A DNA stretch of 64,000 bases from Pectobacterium wasabiae CFBP 3304 (GCF_001742185.1 NZ_CP015750.1:1984001-2048000); one strand, 5' to 3'. Shown: positions 7,630 to 15,744, counted from the stretch's first letter. Numbers and translations: made by a program. Notes: generated by a model from the letters alone, not told the origin.

Positions 7630-8214
7630 TCATGTAATCACATGAAATTTTCTATTTCCACTAATAGAACTTAAAAAAGACTGACAGAAAGTATCATCTT
7701 CATCAAAAGATATTATACCAAATCCGAGATCGTTATGAGGGTATATAGCCAGGTTTAATTTTAAATTAATCATGAAAAAAACCTGACCTAAGACACCTCC
7801 GTGCCCCATGATTAATTTACAAATGTCCATAAATCTATTATTATAAAAATGTAGACTTAGAGAAGAAACTGGCAATGAAGTATCACCGTATAAATAACTT
7901 TCAAAATCATTGTTAAGTGGCTTTAAATAATTGTTATCTTTAGCGTAATTATATATCTCATCATATTTATTTATTATGACCTCATCAATTTCCCTTTCAT
8001 CATCAAAGGATAAAGCTGACAGAGCAAAAAAATCTTCCCAATACGGAGAAAAAAAACTACTCACTATCTCTATTGATTCATCAATTAATGATGGCGTGAA
8101 TGGTATGCTTTTTTCAAAATAACCAACCCATTTACTTGATGAGCTAAAAGAATCAAAGTTAATTTTTTCAAAATGAAAAGAATTATTTGTCAATTTTAAT
8201 AGTTTTTCCATCAC
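7630..8214 (-). CDS. Hypothetical protein, probable orphan immunity protein
   Basis: A 194-residue acidic protein with aromatic-rich stretches, no signal peptide and no recognised domain. It starts at ATG 8214 (second Met one codon later). A toxin-tip remnant precedes it (8215-8400) and the LHH remnant follows its stop directly, without the usual hairpin and SymE spacer. The junction near 7620 therefore marks a deletion between two modules. Confidence 0.5.
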   Translation of the reverse strand: MMEKLLKLTNNSFHFEKINFDSFSSSSKWVGYFEKSIPFTPSLIDESIEIVSSFFSPYWEDFFALSALSFDDEREIDEVIINKYDEIYNYAKDNNYLKPLNNDFESYLYGDTSLPVSSLSLHFYNNRFMDICKLIMGHGGVLGQVFFMINLKLNLAIYPHNDLGFGIISFDEDDTFCQSFLSSISGNRKFHVIT

Positions 8215-8400
8215 TCATTCCCACTGTAATTTTTTTATTCAGGGTAGGAGCATCCCAACCTTCCACTCCCTAGTTTATCACTATCAGTTGTATTATTTTT
8301 ACGATATATCTCCTGTATTTTTATAATCGCCTCCCCTTATCTTTGTAAGCTTGTCAGGATGTGGTGATGGAGTTCGCACCATATCGCCAACCTCAGCGGA
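8215..8400 (-). pseudogene. Toxin-tip remnant of unknown type
   Basis: The minus strand reads VGDMVRTPSPHPDKLTKIRG and GDYKNTGDIS before stops. This looks like the start of a short toxin domain with a PHPDKLTKIRGG motif. It is followed by stops and a frameshift and then by the immunity gene at 8214. Family not recognised. Confidence 0.4.
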
Positions 8401-8560
8401 TTAACCCACGTCAGCGGACAAAAACTGTCCGGCTCGCATACCCATTGCACTTCCTGCGTTGCCGACCCGTCCGGCAGGCTCAACCCGCACTAACCGGTCC
8501 TGCACGTCCCAGCCAAAGTGCGTTTTCTGCGGCCTGAACCTAAAAGAAGCCGGATTTACC
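8401..8560 (-). pseudogene. Rhs core fragment
   Basis: The minus strand contains [20 protein letters not shown], which matches [20 protein letters not shown] in the main rhs gene near 27200. A second scrap (GMRAGQFLS) matches another core part out of frame. It is an internally deleted core remnant left by recombination. Confidence 0.6.
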
Positions 8561-8890
8561 ACTGGGCAATCGCTCAAGCTGCGCATTATGCCAGGCTGCA
8601 TTGTCATTACCACGTTGGATATCCATGAACTCTGGGGCCACCTGCAAGCCCTGAGCGTCGCGCCGTTTGATGAACGCGCCGCGACCTACTGGCTGAACCA
8701 CTTTCCCGGCGGGCTGGATGTGGAGGGGGCCGATGAGTATCCGATACGCTTTCCAGTGCGATGACCTGCCGAAACTGACTCTGACGGGTGACAGGCTGAC
8801 GCAGGGCGGGTTATTCGGCTAGCCGTTAATCATTGACGTGTTGATGGTAAAATCACGATTCGGGCAGAGTAGTATGCTGGCGTAATAATA
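8535..8890 (+). pseudogene. SymE-like fragments, two types
   Basis: From about 8540 the plus strand reads LKEAGFTTGQSLKLRIMPGC then IVITTLDIHELWGHLQAL, a SymE-like domain fused to antisense rhs core, so its N-terminus is not genuine. From about 8745 a second SymE-like domain follows (DDLPKLTLTGDRLTQGGLFG) with an internal stop. Together they match the two-domain gene at 25370-25714 in order but are broken. Confidence 0.5.
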
Positions 8891-8904
8891 CCAATAGCTA
8901 AAAT

Positions 8905-8945
8905 AAAAAACGGAAGGATCTCAGCGATCATTTCCAGATTTTATT
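8905..8945. terminator. Repeated hairpin, variant copy
   Basis: AACGGAAGGATCTCAGCGATC-ATTTCCAGATTTTATTT is a weaker copy of the hairpin that follows each immunity gene in this locus. Confidence 0.5.
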
Positions 8946-8954
8946 TAAAATTAA

Positions 8955-9617
8955 TTAATCAGGAAATAACCCATAATCTTTCAACTTAGTTAATTTAAAT
9001 TTAACTAGCTCGTCATTGACTGTATTATGAAGTTTATTAATATCCATTTGTGATCTTACATCTTGCTCCCAAGCATCATCCCCATTAAAACGCCGCTTAG
9101 CTTCATTAGGCCAAGATTTAATAATCTCTTTATAACGTAAAATAAGTTGCTGACTCTTTTCTGTATATCCGAACCAGAATGCCAGTAATACATGTTCTTT
9201 CATAGTATGAGCTGGATATATCACAGAAGTATTAACATCATCTTCGTAAAGCTTATCAAACTGACTGAAGGATAACTCACCACAGAATGCGATAGGGCAT
9301 TGTTCTCTAAAATTATCGATCAGTTCTTGTAAATTCCCTTTATGTCTTTTAAAACTAATAGATTCACCAACACCTTTCTTATTCAATAAACTATGTGATG
9401 TACATATGGTCACCGCAGGGAAAATGCTCAATATTGAGTGAGTATGAAAGACTGGGATATAATGTTCACCACCGTATACAGGTTTCAAATAAACACCACA
9501 TAAAACGGGGCCATTTCGCTTAATTAAATATAGCGTTTTATATTTATAATAAACACCTAGAGCATTTTTCCAATCATTAAAAATACTCTTCTTTTCAGTT
9601 GTAGTTAATGCTTTCAT
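8955..9617 (-). CDS. Hypothetical protein, probable orphan immunity protein
   Basis: A 220-residue soluble protein with two hydrophobic stretches too short and interrupted to be clear membrane spans. I recognise no family. It ends against the repeat hairpin and starts close to a partial locus repeat, so its toxin tip has been lost. Immunity is inferred from position. Confidence 0.5.
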   Translation of the reverse strand: MKALTTTEKKSIFNDWKNALGVYYKYKTLYLIKRNGPVLCGVYLKPVYGGEHYIPVFHTHSILSIFPAVTICTSHSLLNKKGVGESISFKRHKGNLQELIDNFREQCPIAFCGELSFSQFDKLYEDDVNTSVIYPAHTMKEHVLLAFWFGYTEKSQQLILRYKEIIKSWPNEAKRRFNGDDAWEQDVRSQMDINKLHNTVNDELVKFKLTKLKDYGLFPD

Positions 9618-9669
9618 ATCATTATCTCGAGTGTATTTCAGTTTGCTACTGACCTTAGTGAAATTATTA

Positions 9670-9860
9670 ATATTATGTTGCTGTTGTCGCTGCCATTACT
9701 CGTTTTGTTGCTGAATCGGGGACGAGCACTTCTGCAGCTTGCTTGTGGGACGGTGAAGCATCTGCCGGGCGCTGAGCGGGTTATTCGGCTAGCCATTAAT
9801 CATTGACGTGCTGCTGGTAAAATCACGATTCTGGCAGAGTAGTTTGCTGGCGTAAAAATA
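9670..9860 (+). repeat. Truncated locus repeat joined to SymE-like tail
   Basis: This short copy begins at TCGCTGCCATTACTCGTTTT, continues through GCTTGTGGGACGGTGAAGC and then jumps to GAGCGGGTTATTCGGCTAGC and the ATTCTGGCAGAGTAG tail of the second SymE-like type. The internal jump is a deletion relative to 25138-25714. Confidence 0.55.
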
Positions 9861-9863
9861 AAA

Positions 9864-9900
9864 TAGCCGGAAGGATCGTGTGATCGATTTCGGCTATTTA
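9864..9900. terminator. Repeated CCGGAAGGATC hairpin
   Basis: AGCCGGAAGGATCGTGTGATC-GATTTCGGCTATTTATT follows the immunity gene on the minus strand and the SymE-like tail on the plus strand. Confidence 0.6.
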
Positions 9901-10284
9901 TTATTTAATAAAATATGCTAGACGCTCACCTGGTTTTAAATCTTCTCTTTTATAATAGAAAACAGTATCAAAGTTAATGGATATATATTTCCCTATTGCC
10001 TTAAATGTAAATTCATCATCCGAATAGAACTCAATAATAAATTCATCTTCTAAATGGTTTTTAGATATTTTAATAAAGTTATGATTCACATCACATGGCC
10101 AGTCCAATATTCCTTGAACAAATGATGGTAATTCAATAATTATTTCCAACGTATGGTAGTATGATAAATCTTCACTCCCAACAATAATTAGACGTTCTCG
10201 GTCATATAAAAAAACAGAGAAATCTAACCAGCTTTGCTTCCAATCATGCTCTTTTATAGCAGATACTAAATCTTGTTCTTCCAT
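9901..10284 (-). CDS. Probable immunity protein, paralogue of the 20257-20640 gene
   Basis: A 127-residue acidic protein, about three-quarters identical by eye to the 127-residue product at 20257-20640, with an identical 14-residue tail from YYKREDLKPG. The gene follows a frameshifted toxin tip that is itself a paralogue of the tip at 20637-21310. Two diverged copies of the same toxin-immunity module are thus present, both with an intact immunity frame. Family not recognised. Confidence 0.65.
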   Translation of the reverse strand: MEEQDLVSAIKEHDWKQSWLDFSVFLYDRERLIIVGSEDLSYYHTLEIIIELPSFVQGILDWPCDVNHNFIKISKNHLEDEFIIEFYSDDEFTFKAIGKYISINFDTVFYYKREDLKPGERLAYFIK

Positions 10285-10728
10285 GGAATTACTCCATTAG
10301 GTAAAGGAATATGCGTGCTATTTGCCACGACAGAATCCTCATTTGGATTGGGAAATTTCTGATTTGTTATTCAAAACAAAAGTATGGTACCACGTACCAT
10401 CAGATGATGCATATTTCCATCCATGGCATTGATTAGTAGAAGGATTCATACCACTTTGGCTTCTACCTATCCGATATGTAGGGCTATTTGCGGAATTACT
10501 TCCTAACGGAGCATTAGGAATTATATCATGGACCCTTACTTCGTATTTATAATTTCCCGCTGAGAATTTCTCTTTAAAAGTGGTCGGATAATGTTGTCCC
10601 AACAAACCTTGTCTGTGTAATGAATAATCAAGGATTTTCTGAGGTGACGTATTCTTAATTGCGGCATGGGCCTCAGATGCATTCATTCCTTTACACCACC
10701 TACACCACCCGCGCGACGTCCCAGCCAA
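10285..10728 (-). pseudogene. Frameshifted Rhs toxin tip (GRSQSG type)
   Basis: The open part (10728-10339) reads [32 protein letters not shown] and YRIGRSQSGMNPSTNQ. It stops early, and the real end, VVANSTHIPLPNGVIP, continues in another frame up to the immunity gene. The paralogue at 20637 keeps this end in frame. The N-terminal hinge is lost, since the tip is joined to scrambled core at about 10715. The toxin family is not one I can name. Confidence 0.6.
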
Positions 10729-10992
10729 AGTGTATTTCCTTCGGCCTGAACCCTGGACGCGTTTCCCGTTTTACCGCCAGTCGCCCGCAGTTGTCATACT
10801 GATATTGCGTATGACCTTACCCCACTACGCGGCTGGCTGCATCATACCGTGCCGACGATTGCACTACCGCGTCCTGCACCTTCAGCGTCTCAGCGAGGTC
10901 CGGTGCTATCTGTGACATCTCGCATAGATTCTGTTCGCCCCAGTGGCTGTCGCTGATACCTGTTAGACGTTCCAGCACGTCATAAGTCAGGC
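10712..10992 (-). pseudogene. Rhs core fragment with internal deletion
   Basis: It matches the main rhs gene near 27225-27430 and then jumps to the part near 27535-27590. Recognisable reverse-complement blocks are CGGCCTGAACCCTGGACGCG and CGTCCTGCACCTTCAGCGTC. Stops and frame changes make it non-coding. Confidence 0.65.
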
Positions 10993-11004
10993 GTCACCGT
11001 TAAT

Positions 11005-11241
11005 AAAGCAACCAAAATAGAACGTTACTACATCGTGGGATACGCTTCGCACAACGGCAAGTCCAACCGGTTCTCGGCCATCAACCTGAAAGGCCATCGG
11101 CTGGAAAAGTGTGGCTTTATTAACAGGATGCCCGTTACCGTTACCGTTACCGTTACCGTTACCGTTACCGTTACCGTTACCGTGACGGTGGCGCGGGCAG
11201 GGCAGGGCAGGGTTATTATTGAGACGCAGATTAATCTGTAG
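11005..11241 (+). pseudogene. SymE-like toxin with expanded VTVTVT tract
   Basis: The plus strand reads [32 protein letters not shown], then a run of alternating Val-Thr, and IIETQINL with stop. Related copies have a single VTVTVERG here. The N-terminus, lost in most copies, is partly present (ERYYIVGY), but no ATG precedes it in frame; a GTG at 11035 opens 68 codons. The expansion adds about 14 residues in the domain's central strand. Expression is unknown. Confidence 0.5.
11134..11181 (+). repeat. Hexanucleotide microsatellite (GTTACC)x8
   Basis: Eight perfect tandem copies of GTTACC, where sibling SymE-like fragments have one. The unit is 6 bp, so changes in copy number stay in frame and add or remove Val-Thr pairs. 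A second short tandem repeat (CAGGG x3) follows at about 11200-11215. Confidence 0.9.
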
Positions 11242-11263
11242 CGGTTAACCAACAGCTAAAAAT

Positions 11264-11304
11264 AAAAAAGCTGAAAGGATCGTGTGATTGCTTCCGGCCA
11301 TTAA
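11264..11304. terminator. Repeated hairpin
   Basis: AGCTGAAAGGATCGTGTGATT-GCTTCCGGCC lies between the SymE-like fragment and the immunity gene at 11314. The left arm has mismatches to the right arm, so the stem is weaker than in most copies. Confidence 0.5.
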
Positions 11305-11313
11305 AATTAGATA

Positions 11314-11604
11314 TTAATTTGGAAGTAGTATTTCTTCTGCAACGACTTCTATAACATCACCTGATTGAATTTCAATTTTCATTCTTTCAAACCCATCGGA
11401 ATTTCTATCTAACCCAATAAGCTCATTAACACTTACACTCTCTCCCCATTCATCACCTTTAGGTATATTAATCAACTTAACACCATTAGCTTTTATGACA
11501 ACTGGTTCAGAGTTACTGTTCAATAATTTGATAATAAGTGCCCCTTTTCCCCAATCAATTAATAAAGAAAGCAATATCCAATCGTGCATATTTATATTCA
11601 TCAT
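11314..11604 (-). CDS. Probable orphan immunity protein (WGES/QSGD type)
   Basis: A 95-96 residue beta-rich protein (start ATG 11604 or 11601). It opens NINMHDWILLSLLIDW and has GDEWGESVSVNE and KIEIQSGDVIEVVAEE. I recall the WG.S..N / IE.QSGD pattern from small enterobacterial proteins beside polymorphic toxins, but cannot name the family. The start overlaps the stop of the upstream tip remnant (CTATGATGAAT), so it is the cognate immunity gene of that tip. Confidence 0.6.
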   Translation of the reverse strand: MMNINMHDWILLSLLIDWGKGALIIKLLNSNSEPVVIKANGVKLINIPKGDEWGESVSVNELIGLDRNSDGFERMKIEIQSGDVIEVVAEEILLPN

Positions 11605-11915
11605 AGATCCATATCTAAGAGTAAATTAGCTTCAGGAGGAACTAAATTTCCATTCTCTCCTTCTGGATTATTAACATGCCAATGAGGGCCACAAGATGCA
11701 TCAGGATGAATTGTGACAGGATCTAAATAAGCCCCTTTGCCCTCTATTGGATTTGACCCTTTAGGCCGAAGACCTGCATCTCTTGCTACTTTATCTGTTT
11801 CAGCAGGTTTTTTACCCGTTACATCGTTAGGATCGATATAGGGAGAAGTTGGCTCTTTGGCTATATCCAGCTTCGGCGATAAATACTGCCCGCTCGCCGC
11901 ATCATAGTAACGATG
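11602..11915 (-). pseudogene. Orphan Rhs toxin tip with HPDASCGPHWHVN motif
   Basis: In one open minus-strand frame the core end RYYDAASGQYLSP is fused directly to KLDIAKEPTSPYIDPNDVTG, then KVARDAGLRPKGSNPIEGKG, YLDPVTIHPDASCGPHWHVN and NPEGENG to a stop beside the immunity start. The DPIGL...DPLGL hinge has been deleted at the SP junction. There is no ATG, so it is not expressed alone. The PHWHVN histidines suggest a metal- or RNA-cleaving toxin; the family name is uncertain. Confidence 0.55.
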
Positions 11916-11924
11916 CTGGCAGAC

Positions 11925-12040
11925 CCAATCCGTCCCCCTCCATCAACCATAAAGGCCGCTGGCTGGAAGAGTGCGGCTTTATCTCCGAGATGCCTGTCAT
12001 CGTGACGGTGGAGCGAGGCAAGATTATTATTGAGACGTAG
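11925..12040 (+). pseudogene. SymE-like C-terminal fragment
   Basis: Reads [20 protein letters not shown] then EMPVIVTVERGKIIIET and stop. The final QINL is missing. The N-terminus is replaced by antisense rhs core. Confidence 0.55.
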
Positions 12041-12079
12041 ATTAATTTATAGCGGCTAACCAGCATATAAAATAAAAAT

Positions 12080-12114
12080 CGGGAAGGATCGTGAGATCGT
12101 TTCCTGCTTTTATT
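12080..12114. terminator. Repeated hairpin variant
   Basis: CGGGAAGGATCGTGAGATC-GTTTCCTGCTTTTATTT, the version of the locus hairpin that ends the CdiI-like gene. Confidence 0.55.
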
Positions 12115-12601
12115 TATTTTTTCGTTCTGGATGATATGTCGATATCGAGAAGGCTTTATCTATTGCAGTGCCTATATCATCGATCGTTGCATCAATAGGA
12201 AGAGCGATAATGTCATCATTCATCATACTTTCCCACGCTTTGATATTATGATTATCAAAAGGAATGATTTTTATTTTTTCCTCGTCAAAATTTTTATAAA
12301 GGAGGACGATCCGGCAGTTTTTTATTAACCCCGTATAAGATCTTGCTCCTACCCATCCACAAAGCTGTTTCCGTAACTCTTTAAGCTCCCACGGTTTATA
12401 GGCAGGATCGACTACACCATAATTATCTATCGCCGTCAGCGCTTCGTTACCCAACGTAGTGATATCAGTGTTTATCGGCAATGCGGCGGCCAATGCGACA
12501 TTCTCACTTGGACTCTCTGCTTGACGTTTATCTTGCTTCGAACGTTGAACAATAAAATATTTATCACCAAACTCATAAATAATCGAACTATGCTTTTGCA
12601 T
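12110..12601 (-). CDS. CdiI/DUF1436-like immunity protein
   Basis: 163 residues. The C-terminal two-thirds resemble the contact-dependent inhibition immunity family once called DUF1436: ITTLGNEALTAIDNYG near 48-63, LRKQLCGWVG near 80-90, then a WESMMNDD and IDDIGTAIDKAFS end. Such proteins bind and block CdiA-type nuclease toxins in the cytoplasm. Here it sits in an Rhs orphan module whose toxin is broken (12602-12905). The family call is from pattern memory. Confidence 0.6.
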   Translation of the reverse strand: MQKHSSIIYEFGDKYFIVQRSKQDKRQAESPSENVALAAALPINTDITTLGNEALTAIDNYGVVDPAYKPWELKELRKQLCGWVGARSYTGLIKNCRIVLLYKNFDEEKIKIIPFDNHNIKAWESMMNDDIIALPIDATIDDIGTAIDKAFSISTYHPERKNK

Positions 12602-12905
12602 ATAAACCTCTATAAATCACTAATGCTTGACGGGTCTATTCTTTGAACATTTTTCGGAGAAAGTATGGTTCCTTTCATTGAACCACTTTCTATAATCCCA
12701 CTGTGCTGCTCGATAAGCGGATAACTTTTCTTCTAGTTTTTGGTAAAGCCTGCTGTCGATGGTGTGTTGGCATCAACCAGTTTTAGGGAGTCGTCGAGGG
12801 TTTTTATTGCATTGTTCACGAACACTCGATAATCCGCAGACTTACTCGATGCATTTTCCATTAATAAAAATAGATAATTACTATATTTTTTGGATACGGT
12901 TTGAA
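12602..12905 (-). pseudogene. Toxin-tip remnants before the CdiI-like gene
   Basis: One frame reads KKYSNYLFLLMENASSKSAD, YRVFVNNAIKTLDDSLKLV and a stop at 12733. A different frame then reads KLEEKLSAYRAAQWDYRKWF and NERNHTFSEK close to the immunity start. These look like pieces of one or two different proteins joined by deletion. No domain recognised. Confidence 0.4.
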
Positions 12906-12907
12906 TA

Positions 12908-13042
12908 ATGGCAGGTTCAACCGGCTCTCGGCCATCAACCTGAAAGGCCACCAACTGAAAAAGTGTGGCTTTATCACCAGGGTACCCGTTACCGTGACGG
13001 TGGAGTGGAACTGGATTATTATTGAGACACAAATTAATTTGT
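12908..13042 (+). pseudogene. SymE-like C-terminal fragment
   Basis: Reads RFNRLSAINLKGHQLKKCGF, ITRVPVTVTVEWNWIIIETQ, INL and stop. The usual ERG loop is changed to EWN. Confidence 0.55.
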
Positions 13043-13071
13043 AGCAACTGACCAGACCATAAAATAAAAAT

Positions 13072-13105
13072 CTGGAAGGATCGCGTGATCTCTTTCGGAT
13101 TTTAT
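13072..13105. terminator. Repeated hairpin variant
   Basis: TCTGGAAGGATCGCGTGATC-TCTTTCGGATTTTATT between the SymE fragment and the SUKH gene. Confidence 0.5.
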
Positions 13106-13614
13106 TAAAGATGTTCTTTTATTATTTTTTTATCACCACCAACATTTACTATGATGGAGCCATAAAACTCAGAAAAACTATCGGACAATTTATAAACATT
13201 CCCTTCTTCGCCCGTTTCTTGATAGTCAAAGTTATTATCAAAATGTATATGTGTTCTATCCCAATAATAAACAGCACTATCGCTTTTTTCACAATTAATC
13301 AAAAATGGATTACCACCAGGATCAGCACCAATGATAAATGGATTATCAAGAACCACTACTTCATTTCTAATTTCATTAGCCCTAAGCAAATCGAATGAAG
13401 GATTTATGGCATTAATCCCATACATTTCCTGAAAATCTATCTCTCCATCATCCACTTTTGAGAAAGGTATAGTGCAATAAGATCCTGTACCGATATAAAT
13501 ACCATTATATTTCTTTAAAAAATCAATATAGCCAGAAGGTAAAATAATCCCATATTTATATTCAACACTCTTTACATCCAAGTGGTCAATACCAATTGAT
13601 AATTTTATTGCCAT
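13105..13614 (-). CDS. SUKH (SMI1/KNR4) immunity protein for a WHH nuclease tip
   Basis: 169 residues with the SUKH signature: LPSGYIDFLKKYNGI near 25-39, IIGADPGGNPFLINCE near 94-109 and YYWDRTHIHF just after. It directly follows a WHH-type nuclease tip that carries two stop codons. WHH toxins paired with SUKH proteins are an established arrangement. The immunity gene is intact while its toxin is not. Confidence 0.8.
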   Translation of the reverse strand: MAIKLSIGIDHLDVKSVEYKYGIILPSGYIDFLKKYNGIYIGTGSYCTIPFSKVDDGEIDFQEMYGINAINPSFDLLRANEIRNEVVVLDNPFIIGADPGGNPFLINCEKSDSAVYYWDRTHIHFDNNFDYQETGEEGNVYKLSDSFSEFYGSIIVNVGGDKKIIKEHL

Positions 13615-13629
13615 TTATCCTCTCCTGAA

Positions 13630-14034
13630 TTAACCACATTTATTATTTATAATATTAGATGCGCCTTCCTTGTGGATGAACTCTGAGTGAACATCTTTCG
13701 GTACTTCTTACATCGTGGTGCCATTCTGATGATGGTGTCATGTATTCTTAGCATAATCAGCAGCCCCATTTGGAGTTGACGCATCTGCTTTTCCGAAGTA
13801 TCCAGAAGGTCCTCGCCCATGGTTCACTTTAAGGTCAGGTTCATCAATTTTCTGAATTTCATAAGGATAAAAGTTGGGATATCCATTTGGATAACGAACT
13901 GTTGTACCGGATGAATTCTGATACACCCATGTACCATCAAGTTTATTCCAGACTGTCCCTTCTTTATTAACCCATTTGGTCGGGTCTGGTGAGTTGAGTG
14001 GTTTTGTAAGCACACCTGTTTTAGTTCCACACAA
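13630..14034 (-). pseudogene. WHH-type nuclease toxin tip, two in-frame stop codons
   Basis: The open part reads KLDGTWVYQNSSGTTVRYPN then NHGRGPSGYFGKADASTPNG and AADYAKNT. The same frame goes on as stop-HHHQNGTTM-stop-EVPKDVHSEFIHKEGASNI to a final stop. In WHH nucleases this region is TWHHH..GTTMQ.VP..VH..F.H.GG. So the Trp codon of the signature is now TGA and the Gln codon is TAA. The 5' side is cut off by an IS3-type transposase remnant. Confidence 0.8.
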
Positions 14035-14104
14035 TTTTTGAGATTTCCGGTTTTTCAGTCATCAGCAGGTATTCTTCCGGCGTCAGGTTATTCAGGGATT
14101 CATG
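14021..14104 (-). mobile_element. IS3-family transposase C-terminal remnant
   Basis: On the minus strand the 3' end of an IS3-type OrfB is readable: HESLNNLTPEEYLLMTEKPE, ISKIVWN and stop. Only this end of the element survives, joined to the WHH tip on one side and a SymE fragment on the other. The scar shows that an IS insertion and later deletion removed the hinge of this module. Confidence 0.7.
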
Positions 14105-14203
14105 AGGCCGCTGGCTGGAAGAGTCCGGCTTTATCACCGGGATGCCCGTTACCGTCACGGTGGAGCGGGGCTAGATTATTATTGAGGCGCAGATTAATTT
14201 ATA
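14100..14203 (+). pseudogene. SymE-like C-terminal fragment with internal stop
   Basis: Reads [20 protein letters not shown] sequence in one frame and [21 protein letters not shown], stop, IIIEAQINL, stop in the SymE frame. The TAG replaces an Arg codon in the GRIIIE motif. Confidence 0.55.
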
Positions 14204-14231
14204 GTGACTAAAAAACATATAAAATAAAAAT

Positions 14232-14268
14232 TTGGAAGGATCGTGAGATCGTTTCCTGCTTTTAAAAA
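14232..14268. terminator. Repeated hairpin variant
   Basis: TTTGGAAGGATCGTGAGATC-GTTTCCTGCTTTTAAA, as at 12080. Confidence 0.5.
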
Positions 14269-14269
14269 T

Positions 14270-14731
14270 TCAAGGGAATGTCAATTTAAAATGATCTGGT
14301 TGGAATGCTTTATCTATAACAAAATCGAAAAATTTTTTTTCCATAGATATCGGTGATTCATTCGATGAAGAATCATAAAAATAAACATTGTTTGAATAGC
14401 GACCATTATCTTTTAAAAATCCATAATATCCCCCAGTCTCATCGTCACTGAAAGATAAAAAGCATTCAGGAATAGACTGATATTCTCTATTTTTAATTAA
14501 AATGTACCATTCGCTGTTTGGACTTAATGAATATATATTTAAGAAGGCAAAATATCCGGCTTTATATTTCAATGAGAAAAATACAAACTCATTAGGAAGA
14601 GAGCCATTAACCTCTCTCTCAACCACTATAACATCTTCTTTTTTAGCCAAAAAATCATCTTCCGTCAAAAACCAATTAGGCTTTTTGTTTCTGACGTAAT
14701 CAACTGTTTTTACAAATTTTTCAGTATTCAT
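14270..14731 (-). CDS. SUKH-like immunity protein
   Basis: 153 residues with SUKH-type blocks: EREVNGSLPNEFVFFSLKY near 38-56, AGYFAFLNIYSLSPNSEW and CFLSFSDDETGGYYGF near 91-106. It follows a frameshifted HNH/EndoVII-like toxin tip. The immunity frame is intact. SUKH assignment is fair rather than certain. Confidence 0.65.
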   Translation of the reverse strand: MNTEKFVKTVDYVRNKKPNWFLTEDDFLAKKEDVIVVEREVNGSLPNEFVFFSLKYKAGYFAFLNIYSLSPNSEWYILIKNREYQSIPECFLSFSDDETGGYYGFLKDNGRYSNNVYFYDSSSNESPISMEKKFFDFVIDKAFQPDHFKLTFP

Positions 14732-14754
14732 ATAAACTCCCGCCGCATATAATA

Positions 14755-15190
14755 ATATGTCAGATCTGGATATATTTGATCAGCACCTTGCTCCCTTTTA
14801 CGATACAACCAATGAAATTTTCTATCAGCGTCTCGTATAGCAGGAGTAACATTTTGATTAAATTTATTTGGATGTAATGCAGTGTTTCCTCTATGAGAAC
14901 CAGGTAGGATTTCATGAATACCAGCCCCTTGCGTTTGTCCTGCATGGTGAAGGTCAGGTGAACCTAATTCTTTAGGGCTTCTGCCATGTAGTCCGTTATA
15001 TATCTTGTTTACTCCAATCCACCTGAAGTCTTACAGGTTTGTCATTAACTCTATATCCAATACCTGTTTTAGGCTCTGGCATTTTAGATAATTTTGCAGC
15101 CTCTTCCGCTGAGTGTCCCTGCGAGCGATAGTCCTTATATCTTTCATACCGAGCCTGACAAACAGAATCTGCCAATCCTAGCGGATCATG
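14755..15190 (-). pseudogene. Frameshifted HNH/EndoVII-like toxin tip
   Basis: A first frame reads GYVHDPLGLADSVCQARYER, RSQGHSAEEAAKLSKM and KPVRLQVDWSKQDI to a stop at 14996. The next frame continues NGLHGRSPKELGSPDLHHAG, QTQGAGIHEILPGSHRGNTA, LHPNKFNQNVTPAIRDADRK and FHWLYRKREQGADQIYPDL to a stop just before the immunity gene. A single shift near 15000 separates them. LHHAGQ...IHE..PG.H is typical of HNH/EndoVII-type toxins; I do not assign a subfamily. Part of the hinge is also deleted (HDPLGL). Confidence 0.65.
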
Positions 15191-15500
15191 CACATAACCC
15201 TGTGGCTTTATCCAGACAGCCCTATCGGCCCGGCGATAAATATTGCCCGTTCTCTGCATCATAGTAACGATGCTGGTTGTAGTAAAGCCTCGTTTCTGCA
15301 TCGTACAACTGACCCTAATAGCGTAGTTCGCAGTACACCTTCTCGTTTGCCACATCCCCCAGATAACGCAACAGCGGGATAGGGCTGCGCTCTTCGTGGT
15401 GCGCGTGCCACAGACCCTGTCCTTCGCGCACCTTGTTGATTCTTCGGCTAAATGCATCGTAACCAAACTGTGTCTCGCTGCCGTTTTCTTGAAAATAAAC
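15180..15500 (-). pseudogene. Rhs core fragment
   Basis: In pieces it reads [47 protein letters not shown], stop, then [16 protein letters not shown]. These match the end of the main rhs core (near 26700-27150) with an internal jump and stops. Confidence 0.65.
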
Positions 15501-15681
15501 GACCAAGACAGAGTGTTACTACACTGTGGGATACGCCTCGCATAATGGCAGGCCAAACCAGCCCTCGACAATTATCCTGAAAGGCCGTCGGCTGGAAGCG
15601 TCGGGCTTTATCTCCGGGATGCCCGTCACCGTGACGGTGGAACGGGACAGAACTATTATTGAGGCTGAGATTAATCTGTAG
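15500..15681 (+). pseudogene. SymE-like fragment, longer copy
   Basis: Reads [58 protein letters not shown] and stop, about 60 residues. It keeps the YYTVGYASHNG strand before the KGRRLEASGF motif. No in-frame start; the 5' end is antisense rhs core. Confidence 0.55.
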
Positions 15682-15705
15682 CGGATAATCAGACTATAAA
15701 ACAAT

Positions 15706-15744
15706 AGCCGGAAGGATCTTTGCGATCACTTCCGGATTTTATTT
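15706..15744. terminator. Repeated CCGGAAGGATC hairpin
   Basis: AGCCGGAAGGATCTTTGCGATC-ACTTCCGGATTTTATTT between the SymE fragment and the gene at 15743. Confidence 0.6.

Noticed and set aside
11134-11181. Could the short tandem repeats be a CRISPR array?
   Set aside because: Units are 6 bp with no spacers, and no cas genes are in the window.
11028-11252. Minus-strand frame with a Thr-Val repeat
   Set aside because: It is the complement of the GTTACC microsatellite. The SymE-like reading on the plus strand explains the sequence.
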